IMG/VR virus record: IMGVR_UViG_3300037848_000009
Coordinates: 1 to 60,396 of that record
Origin: a virus
DNA: 60,396 nucleotides
Strand: one strand, 5' to 3'
Shown here: positions 24,557-34,243 of the stretch, piece after piece
How the letters are laid out: each line of letters starts with the position of its first letter
Numbering within the stretch: the first letter of the stretch is position 1
Position numbers and translations under genes: made by a program
The notes under the pieces: model-generated
The model's database searches: none
Seen by the model: the letters and a program-made list of their open reading frames with translations, nothing else
What the model was told of the DNA's origin: nothing

Positions 24557-27466
24557 ATGGCAGTGCAGGAAGTTGGTATTCGGCTCGTTGCGCTCGATTC
24601 GCGCCGGTTCAACCGGGCGGTTAAGTCTGCCGATGATGTGGTTGCAGACCTGCGAAGCGAACTCAATGCAACCGCACGCACGGCCAGGCGGAGCGGTGGC
24701 GATATTGATGGCCTATCGGCAACCATGGCCGCGATACCGACAGGCGCCGTCGTTGCTGGCACAACAGCCATTGCCGCAGGCATAGGTGCCATCGGCGTCG
24801 CATCGGTCAGTGCTGCTGCTGATTTTGAGCAATCTATGGCGCGCGTCGGGGCCGTGTCTGGGGCAACAACCGAAGAGTTAGAAGAGCTTGAAGCTGTTGC
24901 CAAGGAGATGGGGAGCACCACTGTGTTCAGTGCCCGCCAGGCAGCAGATGGCATGTCATTTCTGGCAATGGCCGGATTTGACGTGAATGAAACGATTGAC
25001 GCCATGCCTGGCGTGTTAAACCTCGCTGCTGCTGGCCAGATGGAACTGGCGCGCACCTCTGATATTGCCTCCAATGTCCTGTCAGGCTTTCGTCTGAACG
25101 CTGACCAGATGACCCGCGTCTCGGACGTGATGGCCGCCACGATGACCAGCGCCAATACCAATATTGAGCAGCTTGGCTTCGCAATGAGTTATGCCGCGCC
25201 GATTGCGGCAGATATGGGTATCAGCATTGAGGAGACTGCCGCCGCGATTGGTCGCCTGAGTGACGCGGGCATCCAGGGCGAGCGGGCTGGCACAGCCCTA
25301 CGCGGCATTATGCTTACGTTGTCAGCACCCACGGCAAGTACCCGCAATGCCATGGAAGACCTGAACATTGCGGTAACCGACGCGCAAGGCGAATTCCTGC
25401 CGCTCGCTGATATTGTTGGGCAGTTTGAAGAGCGACTGGACGGGATGACCGACGCCCAGCGTAGCGCGGCCCTCGGCACGGTCTTTACCACCGAGCAGAT
25501 CGGCGCGTTTAATGTGTTGTTGGGGGTGGGCAGCGATGAACTAGCCAGCTACACCGATGAACTCGAAGCAAGTGGCGGGGCTGCCGAGTCACTTGCCGGG
25601 CAACAGATGGCGACATTCCAGGGGGCCATGACCGAACTCCAGAGCGCCGTGGAAGGTGTGGCGATTGAGGTCGGCCAGGAACTGCTGCCGGTGATGACCG
25701 AACTCACGCGGGATGTGTTGATCCCGTTTGTGCGCACCTATGGCCCGGAGTTGGTTAACCAGACGGCTGCGTTTGCGCAAGAAGTTACAGACCTGTATGC
25801 TATCCTCAAGCCCCTGCTTGATCTAATGAACAATGAGTCAGGCCCCGAATCAGTACGGGCCGCACTGGCAGTGTATCGCGGTGAGTATGCCGAGGCGACC
25901 GGGACGGTGATCGATGCCGTCGGCGCGGCTAATCGCTCAGCAGCAGACTTTGCCACCGTGCAGGCCACAGCCTTGCAGGATGTTGTTACGGAAATGCAAA
26001 ATCTCGATCCTGCTGCCGAAGACGCCGCTGGTGCCGTTGATGCATTCGGAAATGCGGTCAGCGTGGCAAATGAAGAACTGGAGAGCATGCGCGAAGCCGC
26101 GCGTGATGCTGGCCTGCGCGCATTCCGTGATGCGGTGCAGACCGAGGTAGACTTCCTTGCCGAGCGAGAAGATGCACATCGCAGCCACAGGGAACGAATG
26201 GTCGATATCACTGCAGATGGCGAGGAGCGCCGCATCCGTGTGCAACAAGACCTGGCCGAGTCAGAGGAGCGCTTCCAACGCGACACCGCTGAGAACCAGG
26301 CGCGCATGGCCGAGGAACTGGCCGAGGCCGAAACCCAGGCCGAGCGTCAAGCAGCCTACGACCGACACAACGAGCGCCAGGCGGCAATAGATGAGCGAAT
26401 TATCCAGGCACGTGAGGCAAACACCGAAGAATTGCAAAACCTGGAAACCGCAAATGCTGAAAAAGCAGCAGCGGAAGCGGAGGCGTTTGCAGAACAGGAG
26501 CGTATTGCCGCTGAGGCATATGCCCGCCAGCAGGCAGAGCAGATGGCCCACCTTGGGCAAATGCTCATAGACTATGCGACTGCACAGGCCGAGATGAACG
26601 GTGTGAGTGCTGATGCTCTTGCTGAAATGACTTCGCAAATTGCAGATGAATACGGCGTCCAACAATCACTCACCGAGCGATCCTTTGGGGATATGACCCG
26701 TGTGATCGACCAGTGGGCAACTAGCGGTGGAAATGACGCTAATCGCTATATTGGCAGCATGCGCGACGTGCAAAGCGCGGCAACCGCAACTCAACAGCAA
26801 GTGAATGCCAGAATTGAACAACTGACACGGCAAGCAACGGAGGCATTCCAACGCGGTGAGTTAGGACCAGAGCAATACGCGCAACGATTGCAGCAGATAC
26901 CTGGCGAAGCACGCGCGTCAGTCGAGGGCACCAACAATGCACTCAGGCAACTTACCACTGAAATGATAACCGCACACAGTCTGGATAGCACGGCAGCGCA
27001 GGATGTGTCCCGTATACAGTCTGATATTAATGAAATCCCGCGTGAAGTGACCACAATCCACCGGATCAAGCAGCAAGCAGAAGCACAGAAGCGGACGGCT
27101 ACTGCAAGCGGCGGTGGCGGGGCTGCTGTCGCAGGTGCCCGCGCGCGTGGGGGTCCTGTCGGGGCATCGGCATTGTACGAGGTTACCGAGCCGGGGGTCG
27201 GGCCGGAACTGCTCACGTTTGGCGGGCGGCAGTACCTTATGACGCCACCCACCGGGACTGGCGAGGTATCGCCATTAGACAGCCCTCGTGTTGCGATGCC
27301 GAATACCAGCACAACGAGCACCAGCACATTTGCACCAGTCGTGAACCTGAATATCACCACATCGGGAGACATGGGCGCAACCACACAGCAGATTGCAGCA
27401 GCCATTGAGGACACGGTTATCAATAGCCTATTGTCTGGTTGGAACAGAGCAGAAAGTAGTCGATAA
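24557..27466 (+). CDS. Tail tape measure protein (TP901 type)
   Basis: 969 residues. The N-terminal part has the TP901 core: SAAADFEQSMARVGAVSGAT, ELEAVAKEMGSTTVFSARQA, FLAMAGFDVNETIDAMPGVL. A small membrane-like stretch lies at ~55-80 (GAVVAGTTAIAAGIGAIGVA). Residues ~520-650 are a long charged coiled coil. The length predicts a tail of roughly 145 nm at about 0.15 nm per residue, typical of a siphovirus. The start ATG is 1 nt after the gpT-like stop. Confidence 0.95.
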   Translation: MAVQEVGIRLVALDSRRFNRAVKSADDVVADLRSELNATARTARRSGGDIDGLSATMAAIPTGAVVAGTTAIAAGIGAIGVASVSAAADFEQSMARVGAVSGATTEELEELEAVAKEMGSTTVFSARQAADGMSFLAMAGFDVNETIDAMPGVLNLAAAGQMELARTSDIASNVLSGFRLNADQMTRVSDVMAATMTSANTNIEQLGFAMSYAAPIAADMGISIEETAAAIGRLSDAGIQGERAGTALRGIMLTLSAPTASTRNAMEDLNIAVTDAQGEFLPLADIVGQFEERLDGMTDAQRSAALGTVFTTEQIGAFNVLLGVGSDELASYTDELEASGGAAESLAGQQMATFQGAMTELQSAVEGVAIEVGQELLPVMTELTRDVLIPFVRTYGPELVNQTAAFAQEVTDLYAILKPLLDLMNNESGPESVRAALAVYRGEYAEATGTVIDAVGAANRSAADFATVQATALQDVVTEMQNLDPAAEDAAGAVDAFGNAVSVANEELESMREAARDAGLRAFRDAVQTEVDFLAEREDAHRSHRERMVDITADGEERRIRVQQDLAESEERFQRDTAENQARMAEELAEAETQAERQAAYDRHNERQAAIDERIIQAREANTEELQNLETANAEKAAAEAEAFAEQERIAAEAYARQQAEQMAHLGQMLIDYATAQAEMNGVSADALAEMTSQIADEYGVQQSLTERSFGDMTRVIDQWATSGGNDANRYIGSMRDVQSAATATQQQVNARIEQLTRQATEAFQRGELGPEQYAQRLQQIPGEARASVEGTNNALRQLTTEMITAHSLDSTAAQDVSRIQSDINEIPREVTTIHRIKQQAEAQKRTATASGGGGAAVAGARARGGPVGASALYEVTEPGVGPELLTFGGRQYLMTPPTGTGEVSPLDSPRVAMPNTSTTSTSTFAPVVNLNITTSGDMGATTQQIAAAIEDTVINSLLSGWNRAESSR

Positions 27467-27864
27467 TGCGCAACCGTTTCAATTTTGGCACCATTCGCTT
27501 CAGCTATGAAAGCCTGAGCGGAGACGGCTCTACTGTTCGGGCGTATTATGGCGAGCGCGCTGCGGAGGACCGTGCCGAATGGGAAAATGAAGAACAGTGG
27601 GAACTACTACGATTCATCGGCACAACTGAGGCGAGCGCCCATGCGTACCAGATACAATACATTCTCACTCAGCAAGTGGAAATCAAAGGCCAGTCGAATT
27701 ATGACAACCTGCGAACTGCAGCCGTGCGCAAAAGACCTGGCACGTGGGATAACAGCCTTGAAAGTTACACCAGTGTCATTATTGACACATTCGGTGTGCC
27801 GCGCCGTGTGGATTGTGATGGAATATGGCGCGGCTCAATTACGTGGCGAAGGTTGCGGGGGTAA
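27466..27864 (+). CDS. Small tail-tip protein
   Basis: 132 residues, TAATG-coupled to the tape measure. Residues are mixed alpha/beta (FNFGTIRFSYESLSGDG, YQIQYILTQQVEIKGQ, ESYTSVIIDTFGVPRRV). Position suggests a distal-tail or tail-tip component. No family recognised. Confidence 0.6.
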   Translation: MRNRFNFGTIRFSYESLSGDGSTVRAYYGERAAEDRAEWENEEQWELLRFIGTTEASAHAYQIQYILTQQVEIKGQSNYDNLRTAAVRKRPGTWDNSLESYTSVIIDTFGVPRRVDCDGIWRGSITWRRLRG

Positions 27865-27870
27865 GTTTTT

Positions 27871-30800
27871 ATGACCTGGCCTACCAATAATGACACCTAT
27901 GAATATCGGCTGCGCTGTTGGATTGCGGGCGTCCCTTACAAGCTGGCAGCGTTTCCGGCGCGGCGCATTGAATTAGGCCAGCGCACCACCTGTCCCGTTG
28001 AACTTGATCGGGCTGTGCCTGTCTCGAACAATCCACAGACGGCGCGCATTGATGTGGGGGTCTTTGTTGACGGGGGTATTCTTTGGAAACGCTTTGTCAC
28101 GGGCTATTTTTTGCATGACCAGACCGCAGGCGGGCCGCAATTGTACCGGGGCACCATCATTGATTGCCTCTGGAAAATGGACACTGCATTACAATCAGAT
28201 ATTGTCTGGAGTAACACGACGGTGGTAGACGCGCTGACAGACAGCACTGATGGGTTGTTTGCGCGCGCGGGGCTGGATGCCAGCGAGCAGGGGTTTGTGT
28301 TTGATCCCGGCACCGTCTGGAACCTGGGTAATGTCGCAGATATCACCATTGAGCAGGGCACCACCATTCGCGACGTGTTTGATCGTATCCTTGAGCACGC
28401 CGGATTGACGTATTTTGTCAATGCAGGCGGTGCCGTCTGCGTTGTACCAGATGTCAGTATTCCTAATCAGAACGGGGCCCCAACGTTTTCGAGCGGTATT
28501 GATAACGATTTCAGCTTACCAGATGGCACACTAGGGCTGAACAGACCAGAACGGCTCTGGACCGATTGGCAGGCAGTCATCATCTCGTACACGGCAACCG
28601 GGCCAGAGATTGACGGGGCCACCCCGAACGCCACCGTGAGTACATCATTCTTCAGTGTTGGCAAAGAGGACGGTAGCAATTTTCCGTATTATCAAACAAC
28701 TGAGGTGTGTGAGGCAAAAGCGCGTCAAATTGTGCGCAGGTCGTGTGCGCGAACCCAATCAGCGTCGTTTCGCGCTAATCTCAATCCTGAGATTTTCTCG
28801 TGGCAAAGCATCAAACTCTTTTGTCCAGAAATCGGAATTGATAGCGTTGAGTCGGTCATTGTGCGAAGTACCGCCAATACGGGCGGTATCACCACGTTTA
28901 TTATTGATTTCGGACCATCGCTGGTTGCCACAGACACCACCGTCGAGCCGCCTCCTGATGACAATGGCGACGGTGGTATACTGGAACCGATTGGTCTGAT
29001 TTCCGGGGTCGATCCTATCGCATCGATCACGTATATCATTGATTACGAGCGCGATAATGCTGGCAACGCCATCTATTATGTATCTGCAGACGGCACCGGG
29101 TCGCTTTCCAATTCAGGTGCAGGCGTGACATACTCCTGGGATGCGACAACCGGCAGCACCAACGGCAGTCCCACCAGCAGCACCGAGGCCAGCGATATAT
29201 TTACCTATAGTAGCCTGACCGATGCACAACTCACATTAACCGTCGCTGATGCCAGCGATGCAACCCTGACCGATACAATCACCGTGTTTTTTGACGACCC
29301 ATCCATCGATGTGTTTACACGCGTGCTCACGTACGAGTTAGACGATGCCTGGTATGTTGATTACAACCCCGATATTGCAGCGGCGGTATTTGCCCCGGCA
29401 GGCGAAACGTGTGTGGCTGTCCCTCGCTACAACGAAGAGGGATTTCTATGGGCGATTTTCACCACCGGGGGCAACACGAAAGTATATCGGCGTGATCCTG
29501 AAAACTACCTGTCTGCGCCTGAAGAAATCGTCACCCTGGCCGGGTCGGGGGTCGATATTTTCGTGGGGGAGCCATTCGTTAGTGAACAATTGCTCAACAC
29601 GGTACTCGTTGCTATTGACCAGTCTATTGCCTATACACGCAACGCAACCGGTGACGAACCAACATGGCAAACAACAACGGCAACGGGCGAAACCCTGACA
29701 AGCGTGCTGGTGAGTGCCTACAACGATCAAGAGTTTTTTGCAACCGGCGGGAACAAACTCTTTCGCAGCACAGACAGCGGAGCAACCTGGAACACAATCA
29801 TCACCAGTGCTGACGCCGGGGCAATAGCTGAGGATTTTGCTATTGCCCCCTGGGGGACCGCGGCGGTCTTTTCGGGCGCGTCAACTGATGCGCGGCGCAT
29901 CTCTTTTGCCCAACCGGCACTCACCGTCGCCTATACAGACACGCCAGCAGGCGGCGAGGAATTCCAAACCATTACGCCGTTGCTTTTGCGCAATGGATAC
30001 AAAATCGGCAGTAGTGCAGGTGATGTTTACCTGCTGCTGCAAAACAGCGTAACACCCACCCAATTTGATGTTACGCGCCTGGTGAGCAGCGGCCCGGCAG
30101 ATATTCAGCGCGCCGTCCGTGATGGCGAATTGCCACTGGCGTTTTTTGCTGATGACAATGGCGTATACAAGCAGGCGGCAGACGAGGCAACACTCACACT
30201 GATTGACAGTGGGGTTTCGCGTCGCGTCGGGTTCGGTCCGTTGCGGGCGGCCATTGTGTCCTCCGAGACGGTACTCATCCCCACCGTCGGGCTATCCGGC
30301 GGCGGCGTGTACGAATACACTGGCGGCTCGTGGGCGCTGCGTAACAATGGCCTGCCCGCTACCACGCTGTATGGGCAGGGAGTGATGGCAGAGCCGAATA
30401 ACCCTGACATCTGGTATGCGGTGTTCACTACCAACAGTGCCGGTGATGTGCAGGTGTCAGGCGGCGAGCTTGTCGGCTCGGACGGCAGCACCGGCATATT
30501 CTGGCGATGGGATGGGAGCACCTGGGCAAATGTGCCGATATCAGCTGCAAGCGTCCCGGCAAACTCGCTCTTCTTTGAATTCACGGTCAGGGGCGCAGAG
30601 TGGGCAATCAGTGTGAACGATGTCTCTACATTCAGTGTGAGCATGAGCTACGTTTTTCGTGGTGTTGGGGCTACACAGGGCACGACAGCAAGTATTGCGA
30701 ACGTGGCAATTGGTGGCGTCGTCTTTATGGCTGATCGCACGATTGCCGCAACGTCGATATTTAGTCCCAGCCTGGCGACTGATGACAGTCTGTATTATGT

Positions 30801-31302
30801 CAGTGGCTCAGGATTAATCCTGTCCGGAGGTGTTGGCACGACATTTGACTCCGATCCGCGCTATCCGGCATCGTATCCTACAGGTGATCGCCTGGTCGTG
30901 TGTGGATATGACACGAATAGCGGCAGACCGGGGCGGGTGTATGCCACCCCGGACTACCGAAACAACCAGATCACTGAGCGGCTTGGAAATAACACGGCCT
31001 GGAGTGTTGTTGTCACGACAGATGAGCGCGTCTATGTCGGCGGCGGCGGTGGCAATACACGCACGGGTATTGCGGAGATTACCGATCTCTTTGGCACGCC
31101 ATCGGTGTCGGTGGTGGCTGCTTCTGGTGTGGCAGTCGGGCGCATCGGCATAGATCAGCAGACACGCTCGCTCGTGGCTGCGCTTAACAGTGCAAAAGAT
31201 ACGGTGTATCTCTGGGATGGCACGACGGAAACAACCATCGACGCAAGCAGCCTGACAGCGGCAAACCTGTCGGATTTTATAGAAGTTATCAGGAGGTCAT
31301 AA
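27871..31302 (+). CDS. Baseplate/tail-tip protein with PKD-like and propeller domains
   Basis: 1143 residues. Residues 1-370 resemble a baseplate hub (RRIELGQRTTCPVELDRAVP, FVTGYFLHDQTAGGPQLYRG, EQGTTIRDVFDRILEHAGLT). Residues ~390-475 form an Ig/PKD-like domain (NAGNAIYYVSADGTGSLSNS to LTDTITVFFDD). The remainder contains BNR-like strands (KLFRSTDSGATWNTIITSAD). It likely forms the tail tip and carries host-binding modules. It ends 1 nt before the next gene. Confidence 0.75.
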   Translation: MTWPTNNDTYEYRLRCWIAGVPYKLAAFPARRIELGQRTTCPVELDRAVPVSNNPQTARIDVGVFVDGGILWKRFVTGYFLHDQTAGGPQLYRGTIIDCLWKMDTALQSDIVWSNTTVVDALTDSTDGLFARAGLDASEQGFVFDPGTVWNLGNVADITIEQGTTIRDVFDRILEHAGLTYFVNAGGAVCVVPDVSIPNQNGAPTFSSGIDNDFSLPDGTLGLNRPERLWTDWQAVIISYTATGPEIDGATPNATVSTSFFSVGKEDGSNFPYYQTTEVCEAKARQIVRRSCARTQSASFRANLNPEIFSWQSIKLFCPEIGIDSVESVIVRSTANTGGITTFIIDFGPSLVATDTTVEPPPDDNGDGGILEPIGLISGVDPIASITYIIDYERDNAGNAIYYVSADGTGSLSNSGAGVTYSWDATTGSTNGSPTSSTEASDIFTYSSLTDAQLTLTVADASDATLTDTITVFFDDPSIDVFTRVLTYELDDAWYVDYNPDIAAAVFAPAGETCVAVPRYNEEGFLWAIFTTGGNTKVYRRDPENYLSAPEEIVTLAGSGVDIFVGEPFVSEQLLNTVLVAIDQSIAYTRNATGDEPTWQTTTATGETLTSVLVSAYNDQEFFATGGNKLFRSTDSGATWNTIITSADAGAIAEDFAIAPWGTAAVFSGASTDARRISFAQPALTVAYTDTPAGGEEFQTITPLLLRNGYKIGSSAGDVYLLLQNSVTPTQFDVTRLVSSGPADIQRAVRDGELPLAFFADDNGVYKQAADEATLTLIDSGVSRRVGFGPLRAAIVSSETVLIPTVGLSGGGVYEYTGGSWALRNNGLPATTLYGQGVMAEPNNPDIWYAVFTTNSAGDVQVSGGELVGSDGSTGIFWRWDGSTWANVPISAASVPANSLFFEFTVRGAEWAISVNDVSTFSVSMSYVFRGVGATQGTTASIANVAIGGVVFMADRTIAATSIFSPSLATDDSLYYVSGSGLILSGGVGTTFDSDPRYPASYPTGDRLVVCGYDTNSGRPGRVYATPDYRNNQITERLGNNTAWSVVVTTDERVYVGGGGGNTRTGIAEITDLFGTPSVSVVAASGVAVGRIGIDQQTRSLVAALNSAKDTVYLWDGTTETTIDASSLTAANLSDFIEVIRRS

Positions 31303-32649
31303 ATGCCGGACCAGACCCGAACCGATTATCTCATGGGACGCATCCTGGGGCGTTCTATCCAGATTGGTGACAATGCCGTGCGTTTAGCGCGCCAGGATGC
31401 GCAGTCCATTGCGAATAACATTGCAAATGACATAGTGGAGGATGCTTTGGGTGATTTTCAATTCGACTTCGCAGGCCAATTAGAGGTTGTCGAGCCGGTT
31501 ATTCTGTTTGATATCTCGCACGAATACGACAAGCAGCCGCTCTTGATAGAGGAAACAACTGTCGGCGGCGGGAATACTGCAACGTTTGACAACAACGAAC
31601 GCCTTGTCAAAATGACATTAGGCGGGACGAATACCGGCAGCGTAACCCGTCAGAGCCGTCAATACATCCGCTATCAGCCAGGCCGTACGGCCTCTGCGCA
31701 GTTCACGGGCGTGATGGGCGCAGCAACTGAAAATGTGACACAGCGCATCGGTTTGTTTGACGATGACAATGGGATGTTCTTTGAGCAGACTTTCACCGAA
31801 AAGCGGGTTGTTATTCGCAATAGTAGTAGTGGTGCAACTATTGACGATCCTGTTGCCCAGGCTGATTGGAACGTTGACAAACTGGACGGCACCGGCAAAA
31901 GCGGTATCACCATTGACTGGACCAAAAATCAAGTATTCGTGATTGACTATTTGTGGCTTGGCACGGCGGGGGCCAATTTCGGGTTCATCCTGGATGGCGA
32001 TATTGTGTGGTGCCACAAAGCGCCCCAATCAAACGTCAATACCACCAGTTTTACACAAACGGGGGTGCTGCCGGTCAGGTATCAGATCGTCAACGATACA
32101 TCCGCCGCCGCCGCCGAGATGAAAATGATCTGCGCCGCCGTAAAAAGCAAGGGCGGCGTCCAGAACGAAAGGGCGCTGCCGTTCAGCGCTACGACGGGTA
32201 CCGCGGGGCGCTCTATTGGGGGGACACTTGATCCGGTCATTGGTATTCGGCAGAAAAACACCTTCAACACTATCACCAATCGAGGCATTACGATCCCGTA
32301 TGGTGTCAATATCACGACAGAGGATCAGGGCATACGCTGGGCGGTGCTATACGATCCAACGTCGGTCACCGGGGCCTCGTGGGTATCGGCGGACGCTGAC
32401 AGTCATATGGAGTATGACATATCAGCGACAGCCATATCAGGCGGCATTAAGATTATTAGCGGCTTTCTGCTGGTCGGCAATGGCAATAACGACATCGGCA
32501 ACCTGTCAAACGTCATCAATAGCCGCCTGCCGCTGGGGCTCAATGCAGCAGGCGCGTCTGGCAGTGGCATTGCGCTCTATCTGGTGGCGGAGTCGTTTAC
32601 GGGCACCGCCACTGTGCGAGCTGCGATGGAATGGGGCGAGCTACGGTAG
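31303..32649 (+). CDS. Tail fibre/receptor-binding candidate
   Basis: 448 residues. The N-terminal ~60 residues are helical (LARQDAQSIANNIANDIVED), possibly for attachment or trimerisation. The rest is strand-rich with Gly/Thr/Asn bias (TVGGGNTATFDNNERLVKMT, SARYQ-like strands, RLPLGLNAAGASGSGIALYL). It is the last gene of the tail operon, the usual place of the host-specificity protein. No enzymatic motif seen. Confidence 0.65.
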   Translation: MPDQTRTDYLMGRILGRSIQIGDNAVRLARQDAQSIANNIANDIVEDALGDFQFDFAGQLEVVEPVILFDISHEYDKQPLLIEETTVGGGNTATFDNNERLVKMTLGGTNTGSVTRQSRQYIRYQPGRTASAQFTGVMGAATENVTQRIGLFDDDNGMFFEQTFTEKRVVIRNSSSGATIDDPVAQADWNVDKLDGTGKSGITIDWTKNQVFVIDYLWLGTAGANFGFILDGDIVWCHKAPQSNVNTTSFTQTGVLPVRYQIVNDTSAAAAEMKMICAAVKSKGGVQNERALPFSATTGTAGRSIGGTLDPVIGIRQKNTFNTITNRGITIPYGVNITTEDQGIRWAVLYDPTSVTGASWVSADADSHMEYDISATAISGGIKIISGFLLVGNGNNDIGNLSNVINSRLPLGLNAAGASGSGIALYLVAESFTGTATVRAAMEWGELR

Positions 32650-32889
32650 GGAGCCCCTTCCTTTCTTCCTCCTATACTGCTGTCGTTCGCTCAACTCATC
32701 AAACAGCTTCCGCTGTCGCTGACCACGCTCGGCAGCATAGCGTTCCACACTGGCGCGGGTAACGCGCCCCTGGTTGCCGATGGTAGGTACAACTTCCAGT
32801 TTGCCGCGCTGTACCATCTTGCGCTCGGCAGCATTGCATACGACTAGCAGCGCGGCAGCTTCGCGGTAGGTGAGGGTATCATCTGGCAT
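32641..32889 (-). CDS. MerR-like HTH (excisionase-type) protein
   Basis: 82 residues. LTYREAAALLVVCNAAERKMVQRGKL resembles the helix-turn-helix of excisionase/MerR-like small DNA-binding proteins, followed by TRASVERYAAERG and a basic tail. It overlaps the end of the fibre gene by 9 bp on the opposite strand. May regulate transcription. No integrase is visible in this window. Confidence 0.65.
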   Translation of the reverse strand: MPDDTLTYREAAALLVVCNAAERKMVQRGKLEVVPTIGNQGRVTRASVERYAAERGQRQRKLFDELSERQQYRRKKGRGSLP

Positions 32890-32890
32890 T

Positions 32891-33112
32891 CTATACCTGG
32901 CTTTCCAGATATTGCAACACCTTTACCACATCATACCCGTCGGCAACGACCAAGTCATACAGGTTTTTGTGCATGAAAGCTTCATAAACTGTGCTGAACT
33001 CTTGCGCTGTATCTACAATCGACAGCGCGTCGGGCGTGTGTACTGTAATGCGTATGATGCGGTCTGCTGTCTGGCGTACGATTGCCTCTTGTGCTGGTTG
33101 TGGTTTGTTCAT
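32891..33112 (-). CDS. Hypothetical protein
   Basis: 73 residues from the ATG at 33112 with GGAG about 10 nt upstream. An upstream in-frame start at 33190 would run into the non-coding RNA region and is not preferred. Short alpha/beta protein (ADRIIRITVHTPDALSIVDT). No family recognised. Confidence 0.5.
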   Translation of the reverse strand: MNKPQPAQEAIVRQTADRIIRITVHTPDALSIVDTAQEFSTVYEAFMHKNLYDLVVADGYDVVKVLQYLESQV

Positions 33113-33224
33113 CGCGCTGTCTCCTGTGTTGCTATGGGCGGCTTGCGCCGCCCGTGTATAAGTTTGATTCCGACTAATAGTCTGTGCCAAGCAAGTGGTG
33201 GTATCACTAGGGGTTTGTATGGTT

Positions 33225-33384
33225 GGAAACTGGCAGGAGTCGAACCTGCACCTCCAGACATCTACACCCTCGTGATAGTCATTGCCTCTGTCAAGACTTT
33301 GAACTATCCGTAAAGTGGAACACAGACACCCGTGACAGCGGATACCTGTGTACCTGGCGTCCTGCCGTTAAGACGACAGTTTCC
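33225..33384 (-). ncRNA. tRNA-like, pseudoknotted RNA candidate
   Basis: Reading the minus strand, GGAAACTG (33384-33377) pairs with CAGTTTCC (33232-33225), and AACCA follows. The 3' end has a perfect T-arm, GCAGG-TTCGACT-CCTGC (33249-33233). The 5' end has a D-arm-like CGTC/GACG. CCAGG TACAC (33357-33348) pairs with GTGTA (33267-33263), a GATG bulge, and TCTGG (33258-33254), in the place of an anticodon stem or of tmRNA helix P2. Inside, TATCCG/CGGATA and CTGTC/GACAG interleave as a pseudoknot. It fills the gap between two leftward genes. At 160 nt it is too long for a plain tRNA. Confidence 0.5.
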
Positions 33385-33427
33385 ACGTGGTTGCCGTTAC
33401 AATGCCACGGACACGGGCGCAAATCTA

Positions 33428-33697
33428 TCAGTCATTATTGTTGTAATCGCACACCGCTTTTGCAGCCCTCGCATAATCATCATACGTATGCGGTTTGCCG
33501 TCAATGACTGCGCGGGTTTCACATCCAAAAGGGCCGTACCCGTGAGTAATCTCGACGTGTTGTACCCCGTTTTCAATCGCCTGAACAAGAAATGCTATTT
33601 CCCGTTCGTTGGGGAAGAACTCCCCGAAGTCGTTGTATAGGTCGGGGTTTTCTTTAGCAATTGCCAAAGCCTTTTCACGTGCTGTTGTGTTTGTCAT
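33428..33697 (-). CDS. Hypothetical protein
   Basis: 89 residues, ATG at 33697 with AAGGAGA upstream. It contains REIAFLVQAIENGVQHVEIT and GYGPFGCETRAVIDGKPHTY, an alpha/beta arrangement without a known family. First gene upstream of the tRNA-like RNA. Confidence 0.55.
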   Translation of the reverse strand: MTNTTAREKALAIAKENPDLYNDFGEFFPNEREIAFLVQAIENGVQHVEITHGYGPFGCETRAVIDGKPHTYDDYARAAKAVCDYNNND

Positions 33698-33785
33698 CTG
33701 TCTCGTCTCCTTGTCTGTGTTCGTTGTCTCTCAACTGACAATAGGGGATATGATAGAAGATTGCTACGAAACCGCTATCTGCGCA

Positions 33786-34187
33786 TTACGATCCTGTATC
33801 AAATCGCTTGACATACGACAGGATATCAACCTCATCAGCCGTTGCAAGCCATTTCAAACCGTTTGTGCCTTGCAGCGTCACCAGCCTATAGTCGTCAAAC
33901 GGGGCGAGTGCTGCCCAATACTTACAAAGCTTAGGCGATGAAAGTACGCGCTGCTCTGCAAGATGTTGCCATGCTTCCAGGTCGCCATTTTCGCGGTAGT
34001 CGGCCTTGCGTACCTTGGGATGGCGCGCGCCAATGGTGTCACGATAGCCCGGTGCGCTCATCTCAGGCGGGCCAGCCGCTACCCAGGCGTCACGCAATCG
34101 GCGCGATGTAAATCTCAGCACCCGATCCGCTCGCTGTCCATTGTTAACGACGTTACCACCATAAGCGTGTTCGATTGCGTAAAACAT
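33786..34187 (-). CDS. Hypothetical protein
   Basis: 133 residues, mixed composition (FTSRRLRDAWVAAGPPEMSA, YRENGDLEAWQHLAEQRVLS). No motif recognised. A GGCCCCGGC/GCCAGGGGCC hairpin lies between this gene and the next upstream one (34206-34230) and may limit readthrough or mark a leader. Confidence 0.5.
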   Translation of the reverse strand: MFYAIEHAYGGNVVNNGQRADRVLRFTSRRLRDAWVAAGPPEMSAPGYRDTIGARHPKVRKADYRENGDLEAWQHLAEQRVLSSPKLCKYWAALAPFDDYRLVTLQGTNGLKWLATADEVDILSYVKRFDTGS

Positions 34188-34243
34188 AGATTTTCCTCTT
34201 CCGGCAAGGCCCCGGCATCGCGCCAGGGGCCTTTGTGTTGGGA

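Noticed and set aside
25738-26307. 189-residue leftward ORF inside the tape measure gene
   Set aside because: Ser/Ala-rich antisense shadow of a heptad-coded region, no ribosome site or context.
32641-32889. Excisionase proving lysogeny
   Set aside because: Only the HTH resembles excisionases; no integrase or attachment site is visible.
33225-33384. Plain tRNA-His gene
   Set aside because: The 8-bp acceptor with C opposite G-1 fits His, but the element is 160 nt and no normal anticodon loop can be drawn.
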